Below are positions 59,590 through 64,000 of a stretch of DNA of 64,000 nt, in pieces. A model generated the notes under the pieces. The model had not been told where the DNA came from and did not search any database. It saw nothing but the letters and a program-made list of their open reading frames with translations. Position 1 is the stretch's first letter. Every line of letters begins with the position of its first letter. The stretch comes from Gemmatimonadaceae bacterium (GTDB lineage Bacteria; Gemmatimonadota; Gemmatimonadetes; Gemmatimonadales; Gemmatimonadaceae), in NCBI GenBank assembly GCA_020851035.1, contig JADZDM010000021.1:558001-622000 (forward strand), written 5' to 3'. The position numbers were made by a program, and so were the translations under genes.

Positions 59590-60909
59590 ATGCAATCGTC
59601 TCTCCGACACGCGGCGTCCCTGGTCTGTCTGCCGCTCCTGTGCCCGTCTCTCGCGAATGGCCAGGTGGCAGACAGCGCAGGAGTGCGCGCAGCCTTCGCC
59701 GACTTCGCAACCGCCTGCCATTCGGCCGCTGCCGTCGCCTGGAGTCGCGACCTGTGTGGTCCGGTGGTGTTGATCGACCGGGGCACGCGACAGGCGTTTG
59801 CGAATCGCCCTGATCCTGACGGCACGTTCACGCACAGCGCCGGCGTCTATTCTGGGCCGGCGCCAGCATCCGCGCCGTACGCGAACACCGCCTTTGCGTG
59901 GAACGGCCGGCAATGGGCCGTGATCATGCTCCCGCTCCCCGAACGCCGGTGGAGCACGCTGGCACTGCTCGCCCATGAGTCGATGCATCGCCTGCAGTCG
60001 GAGCAGCGCTGGGACGGACGCGATGTCGACAACGTGCACCTGAGCACCGAGACAGGCCGCCTCTGGTGGCGCCTCGAGCTCCGGGCACTGGAATTCGCGC
60101 TCACGACGTCGGGACCGGCGCAGCGGCGTCATCTCCGCGCGGCCATGGCGTTCCGCCGCGAGCGGCAGCGCCAGCATCCGGGCAGCGCGGCCGCCGAGGA
60201 CGCGCTGGAGTTCTTCGAGGGCACGGCGGAGTACGTCGGACAGCGCATCGCCAACGGAGCGGTGCCGCTGGGGCGACTCGCCACGGTGGACGCGATGCGG
60301 AGCGTCGAGCGTGCGCCAAGCCTCGTGCGCAGTGCCGCCTACGCCACCGGGCCCGCCCTCGGCCTGCTGCTCGATGATGTCGCACCGGGATGGCACACCG
60401 CGGTCCGGACCTCGCGCTCGATGGCGGCGCGCCTCGCAGCGGCCATCCGCGCACCCGTCCACGCGCTGCCGTCCGACTCGCTGGCTGCCCTCGGTGCGAT
60501 GTACGGCTATGCCGGGATCGCGGACGAGGAACGGGCGAGAGCGCGCGAGCAACGCGCCACGCATGCTCGCCTCGTGACGCTCCTGGTCAGCGGGCCGACA
60601 CTGACGTTCCGGCAGACATCAGCATCACGGTCGTTCGATCCGAACACACTCATTCCGCTTGATTCACTCGGGACGGTGTACCCGACGGGGAGCTTCGAGG
60701 CGGAATGGGGGCGACTCGTGGTCAGTGCCGGCGGCGCGCTGCTGTCGGACGATGGCGGGATGATTCGCGTGAGCGCGGCGGGAGCGGCACTTGCCGATGG
60801 AGCCCGCGGCACGCTCGGCGGCACGGGCTGGATTGTCGAACTCCAGGATGGGTGGACGGTACGGACGGATGGCCGTCCGGGAAGCTTCGTCATTTCCCGC
60901 GCCCCATGA
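59590..60909 (+). CDS. Putative secreted gluzincin-like metallopeptidase
   Basis: A 439-residue exported protein with signal peptide SSLRHAASLVCLPLLCPSLA. The mature chain has an H-E-x-x-H motif, HESMH (129-133) in TLALLAHESMHRLQSEQRWD, and a downstream EFFEGTAEYVGQRI with Glu207/Glu210/Glu214, the E-G-x-A-E-Y pattern that supplies the third zinc ligand in peptidase-MA/gluzincin families. The C-terminal ~130 residues are beta-rich (TLTFRQTSASRSFDPNTLIP, ADGARGTLGGTGWIVELQDG). No family name was recognised. It is 25 bp after the M56 gene and likely controlled by BlaI. Confidence 0.8.
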   Translation: MQSSLRHAASLVCLPLLCPSLANGQVADSAGVRAAFADFATACHSAAAVAWSRDLCGPVVLIDRGTRQAFANRPDPDGTFTHSAGVYSGPAPASAPYANTAFAWNGRQWAVIMLPLPERRWSTLALLAHESMHRLQSEQRWDGRDVDNVHLSTETGRLWWRLELRALEFALTTSGPAQRRHLRAAMAFRRERQRQHPGSAAAEDALEFFEGTAEYVGQRIANGAVPLGRLATVDAMRSVERAPSLVRSAAYATGPALGLLLDDVAPGWHTAVRTSRSMAARLAAAIRAPVHALPSDSLAALGAMYGYAGIADEERARAREQRATHARLVTLLVSGPTLTFRQTSASRSFDPNTLIPLDSLGTVYPTGSFEAEWGRLVVSAGGALLSDDGGMIRVSAAGAALADGARGTLGGTGWIVELQDGWTVRTDGRPGSFVISRAP

Positions 60910-60977
60910 CGCGGCGCGCCCGTGGCGCAGAACGACGAGCGCCGACTCCCTCGCCTTGCAGCACCGCGAGCGCACGC

Positions 60978-62282
60978 ATGAACCGTCGCATCTGCCGACC
61001 GACGATGGCTGCGCCCATCCTGCTGCTCCTGTGCGCCGGGCACGCGCGCGCACAGGGCCCGACGCCCGGGGCCTACTACTGCTACACCACGCAGAATGCC
61101 GCAGGGCGGGTGGCGACCGAGACCGATCGTGTGCAGGTCATGCCGGCGTTCTTCGGTGGGCTGGTGTTCCAGGCGAACGGCACCTATCGCTTCACGCGCC
61201 GCCCCGGCGGCGGGCGCGCTGCGCTGACCCCCGATCGCACGGGGCTCACCTTCACTGGTGACATGCGCTCGATGCGCGGCGAGGGCTACTCCGCCAGCGA
61301 GCACGCCTTCACGCTCACGAACGGCAGCATCGCCTTCATCTGCACGCTTGAAGGCGCGAGGTCCACCGGGACGGCGCCGGGAACCAACGGCATCCCGGCG
61401 CAGCCCACGACGACGGCACCGCAGCCCGCCGGCGGCAGGGGCGTGGGAGCGCGGAACGAGGGCACGAGAGGAAAGCTCCTCGTCACGGAGTCCTATGCAT
61501 ACAACCACTTCCTAGGCGCGGTCCGCGAGTTCGACCTCGCGACCGGGGCATTCCGCCGCCTGTTCCCGGATGGTGCGGCCAATCAGAATCCGCGCGGCGA
61601 GATCGTGCATTTCGACAGGAGTGCCAGGGTGTCGATCACGGATCGCAGCGGCACGCGCACGCTGGCCCAACTCATCGACAAGCCCCAGCTCCAGTTCGAC
61701 GAGCTGTATCCAGCCATCTCGCACGCCGGTGACTTCGTCGCCCTCACCGGAGGCTATCACACGACCACCGGCGGGCTGGCTGACCTGGTCAGTGACGGTG
61801 TCGAGCTCGTGATCATGGCGCGGGACGGTCGCGTCGTTGCCCGGCACCGGTACCTGACGCAGGCCGCGTGGAGCCCGGATGGCGGCATCATCGCGGCGGG
61901 AACCGGACCGAAGCGCGGACTCTATCGCATCGAGCCCGGGTTCCAGACGGTGCGCCGCATCGCACCGTCCGTCGAGGACGCCGCGATGCCGGCGGTGAGC
62001 CCCGACGGAAAGTCGATCGCGTTCGTGCGGAATGACGAGGTCTGGAGGGTGCAGCAGGACGGCAGCGGGCTGGTGTCCGTGCTCACCGGCGGCACCGCCT
62101 CGTTTCCGGCATGGTCGCCCGACGGGCGCTTCATCGCGGCGCTGTCGATCGTGACACCCCGGTTCGGCGTCGCGAGGTCATTCGTCTTCATCGTGAACGT
62201 CAGCGCGGACACCGCGTTCGTGCCGAAGGACGATCAGGGTCGCGAACTCGAGTCGCGCAACCGCCTGGTCTGGCTGCCGTAA
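60978..62282 (+). CDS. Exported TolB/PD40-like beta-propeller protein
   Basis: A 434-residue protein with signal peptide MAAPILLLLCAGHARAQ. The N-terminal ~110 residues include GAYYCYTTQNAAG and ANGTYRFTRRPGG, a small beta domain, followed by a Pro/Thr-rich linker (PAQPTTTAPQPAGGRG). The C-terminal ~270 residues hold PD40/WD40-like blades: QAAWSPDGGIIAAGTGPKRG, MPAVSPDGKSIAFVRNDEVW and FPAWSPDGRFIAALSIVTPR. The fold scaffolds protein or peptidoglycan interactions. It lies 68 bp after the metallopeptidase gene and may be the last member of the BlaI operon. Confidence 0.85.
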   Translation: MNRRICRPTMAAPILLLLCAGHARAQGPTPGAYYCYTTQNAAGRVATETDRVQVMPAFFGGLVFQANGTYRFTRRPGGGRAALTPDRTGLTFTGDMRSMRGEGYSASEHAFTLTNGSIAFICTLEGARSTGTAPGTNGIPAQPTTTAPQPAGGRGVGARNEGTRGKLLVTESYAYNHFLGAVREFDLATGAFRRLFPDGAANQNPRGEIVHFDRSARVSITDRSGTRTLAQLIDKPQLQFDELYPAISHAGDFVALTGGYHTTTGGLADLVSDGVELVIMARDGRVVARHRYLTQAAWSPDGGIIAAGTGPKRGLYRIEPGFQTVRRIAPSVEDAAMPAVSPDGKSIAFVRNDEVWRVQQDGSGLVSVLTGGTASFPAWSPDGRFIAALSIVTPRFGVARSFVFIVNVSADTAFVPKDDQGRELESRNRLVWLP

Positions 62283-62608
62283 CCTGCCGGCCGACGTCCG
62301 GTGATTCAGTTCAGCGCGGGTGTCGTGTACGTCACGCTCGACCCCTGCGAGGGTCCCCCCGTCCGAGCTCCGGTTCCATGCTGACAACTGATCGCAAGGT
62401 GTGGCGAAGGTCTGAGCGAACTCGAACGTGGTCCAGGGGTGACGTGCTTCGTGCGGTTGCGCGGTGCTGAAGTCGCGCCGGAAGTGCCCGAACCTCGCGG
62501 ACACGACCACCCACGATGCAGGCGTCCTCACCCCGCGGTCGCCACTTCCGGTGGCCGCAGAATCGCCAGAGACGGATGCCTCGCGGTGAGACTCGCATGC
62601 GTTCTGCT
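62283..62608. other. 326-bp convergent gap
   Basis: No supported gene and no clear terminator with a T-tract between the TolB-like gene and the convergent serine hydrolase. Short open frames are arginine-rich shadows. Confidence 0.4.
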
Positions 62609-63886
62609 TCAGTCGATATCGGCGAGTGGAGGCATGGAGACTCCATAGTGCTTCTTCACGAGCTGCCGGTAATATCCGGCGACATGAGGCTCGTCGCCGA
62701 TCAATTCGAGGACGCGGACGGTGACGAAGATCCCATTGCCGCCATTGACGAAGATCACCGCGCCATTCTTCGTGTCCGGGGAGAAGTAGACCAACGCGTT
62801 CTCACCGGCATCGTTACCACCATGTTTGAGGACGGTATGGTCGCCATACCGGTAGACCATCCAGCCGATCCCATGGCCATAGGCGTCCGCGCAGCGCACC
62901 TCGGGGCCGGAGTCACAGTTCCAGGTCGGATCGCCGCTGAGGCTCGTGAGAATCGCCGAACGCTCGGCTACCTGCGCCGTGGTCAGCCAGTTGCTGCGGA
63001 TGACTCCGGTCAGGAAGGTCGCGTAGGCATCCACGGTCGTCAGCAGGTCGTCGGCGGCGCTCCACCTTCCACCGGAGTTCTCCGCAAACCTGCCATTGAG
63101 TTCGCCCAGGGGCCGGTACTCGCCCTTGGCATTCATCGGCACGGCGAGCCGTCCGTCGAGCCATGTTCGGAGCCGGCCCATCGACATCTCCGTCACGCCC
63201 AGTGAACCGAGGAGGTGCTCGGATGCCAGCGCCTCGAAGTCGTGCCCGCCCTTGGCTTCGGCGTATTGAGCCGCCAGTTCGACGCCCGCACCGGAGTAGC
63301 CGAACCGAGTGTCGGGATCACGCACGAACGCAAGGCGCCCGTCCTTGTACTCGTAGGACCAATTCAGCAGCCCGGAACGATGCGAGAGCAGGAGACGCGG
63401 CGTGAGCAGACCATAGCGCGGATCATCCTTCAGGTCCGGGTGCTTGACGTACGCGGCTATCGGTTCATCGAGGTTGATCAACCCCTTGGAAGCCAGCGAG
63501 ATGATCGTCTCTGCGGTCACCGTCTTCGCGACCGAGGCGGTGTTGAATACCGTGCTCGCAGAGACAGGAACACCCGGAGCCTGCTCGCCGTAGTAGCCAG
63601 TCCAGACGAGTTCGCCTCCCCTGATTATGCCAATCCCAACGCCAGCGCTGTGATAGTCGCGAAGCAGTCGCGGAACCAATGCGTCGAACCGGGCCTGCTC
63701 GATCGCGGGGGATGCCGGCGGCCCACCACGGGGCGTACCCGGGGTGAGCGTAGAGCACCCGAGTAGCAGCGCCAACGGAAGACCGCCCAGAAGCAGCCGA
63801 GTGTTCGCACTTCTCGGCTGGCCGGCATTCCGTCCTCGGGAAGCGTGACCGGAATCCGCCAAGCTCGCTCCGTCTCCATTCCTCAT
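62609..63886 (-). CDS. Serine hydrolase lipoprotein (beta-lactamase class C / DD-peptidase family)
   Basis: A 425-residue protein with lipoprotein signal RLLLGGLPLALLLGCSTL (lipobox L-L-G-C) and a basic N-region. Family motifs: S-x-x-K in VFNTASVAKTVTAETIISLA; LLSHRSGLLNWSYEYK; tyrosine motif Y-S-G in DTRFGYSGAGVELAAQYAEA; and H-G-G in TVLKHGGNDAGENALVYFSP in place of K-T-G. Such proteins act as DD-peptidases, esterases or penicillin-recognising proteins; H-G-G members are usually esterase- or peptidase-like rather than true beta-lactamases. The start at 63886 is chosen just ahead of the signal peptide. Confidence 0.9.
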   Translation of the reverse strand: MRNGDGASLADSGHASRGRNAGQPRSANTRLLLGGLPLALLLGCSTLTPGTPRGGPPASPAIEQARFDALVPRLLRDYHSAGVGIGIIRGGELVWTGYYGEQAPGVPVSASTVFNTASVAKTVTAETIISLASKGLINLDEPIAAYVKHPDLKDDPRYGLLTPRLLLSHRSGLLNWSYEYKDGRLAFVRDPDTRFGYSGAGVELAAQYAEAKGGHDFEALASEHLLGSLGVTEMSMGRLRTWLDGRLAVPMNAKGEYRPLGELNGRFAENSGGRWSAADDLLTTVDAYATFLTGVIRSNWLTTAQVAERSAILTSLSGDPTWNCDSGPEVRCADAYGHGIGWMVYRYGDHTVLKHGGNDAGENALVYFSPDTKNGAVIFVNGGNGIFVTVRVLELIGDEPHVAGYYRQLVKKHYGVSMPPLADID

Positions 63887-64000
63887 TGCCTGGTCCCCAA
63901 AGCGTTGTGTCCTGTGAAGAGTGCCGCGATGAAGGTGAAGCGCGGGGAACATGCCTGCACTGTCCCACCGGTCCTGCGTGGGTTGGCTCCGCAGTGGATA
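63887..64000. other. Right-edge non-coding stretch
   Basis: The last 114 bp hold the upstream region of the serine hydrolase. No start of another gene was seen before the window ends. Confidence 0.4.

Noticed and set aside
1-64000. CRISPR arrays, tRNA or rRNA genes, integrases, transposases
   Set aside because: No regularly spaced direct repeats, no cloverleaf-like sequences and no recombinase motifs were found by eye. A tRNAscan/minced run would be decisive.

Overview
The window is about 70% GC, densely coded, and carries signal peptides, lipoproteins with lipoboxes, an outer-membrane porin and Tat-exported oxidoreductases, so the host is a diderm (Gram-negative) bacterium. The gene style (secreted BNR/sortilin-like proteins, NHL-repeat proteins, small cytochromes c beside PQQ or FAD dehydrogenases, BlaI/M56 pairs, TPR-CHAT proteins) fits Gemmatimonadota best. 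That placement is inference from gene content. No rRNA, tRNA, CRISPR array, transposase or phage gene was seen.

Layout. 1-7.1 kb, minus strand: the 5' end of a possible sigma-factor gene at the edge; a four-gene transglutaminase / circularly permuted ATP-grasp / alpha-E / amidotransferase-transglutaminase operon; a VOC protein; a small unknown protein; a methyltransferase. 7.3-9.7 kb: an orphan membrane histidine kinase (+) and a GrpB-family protein (-). 9.7-25.0 kb: a 640-bp leader with a 23-bp near-perfect palindrome, then one 4904-residue NRPS-PKS-aminotransferase megasynthase. 25.1-30.4 kb, minus strand: a BNR/sortilin-like secreted protein, a HAD phosphatase and an NHL-repeat protein. 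30.5-34.6 kb, plus strand: HupE/UreJ-like protein, cytochrome c, PQQ dehydrogenase. 34.6-34.9 kb: a 232-bp element with 45-bp inverted terminal arms. 34.9-38.4 kb: a second NHL protein and a Tat-exported sarcosine-oxidase-like flavoenzyme (-), divergent from a paralogous cytochrome c and an exported RidA (+). 38.5-42.2 kb, minus strand: amino acid/dicarboxylate symporter, unknown protein, OprO/P-type porin with PhoB-box-like repeats, DUF2809 membrane protein. 42.7-47.0 kb, plus strand: flippase, SGNH hydrolase, ferric-reductase-like protein. 47.1-54.7 kb: PhnB-like protein, lipoproteins, MerB-like protein divergent from a TPR-CHAT protein, a decayed beta-lactamase-family gene, a DUF5991 protein. 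54.9-57.0 kb, minus strand: glycosyltransferase and sugar epimerase. 57.3-62.3 kb, plus strand: small unknown protein, BlaI repressor with its operator, M56 sensor peptidase, gluzincin-like secreted protein, TolB-like propeller. 62.6-63.9 kb: intact beta-lactamase-family lipoprotein.

How genes work together. The megasynthase reads C-A(Thr)-PCP-E-C-PCP-KS-AT(malonyl)-ACP-AMT-C-A(Val-like)-PCP-TE. The middle NRPS module has no A domain, and transamination of the beta-keto intermediate on an aminoacyl chain predicts a vicinal 3,4-diamino acid residue. The 35-39 kb region looks like a periplasmic amine/amino-acid oxidation unit: the flavoenzyme makes imines, the exported RidA hydrolyses them, a cytochrome c may take electrons, and a symporter could take up products. 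The BlaI/M56 pair is followed by a putative secreted metalloprotease, suggesting a cell-envelope stress circuit.
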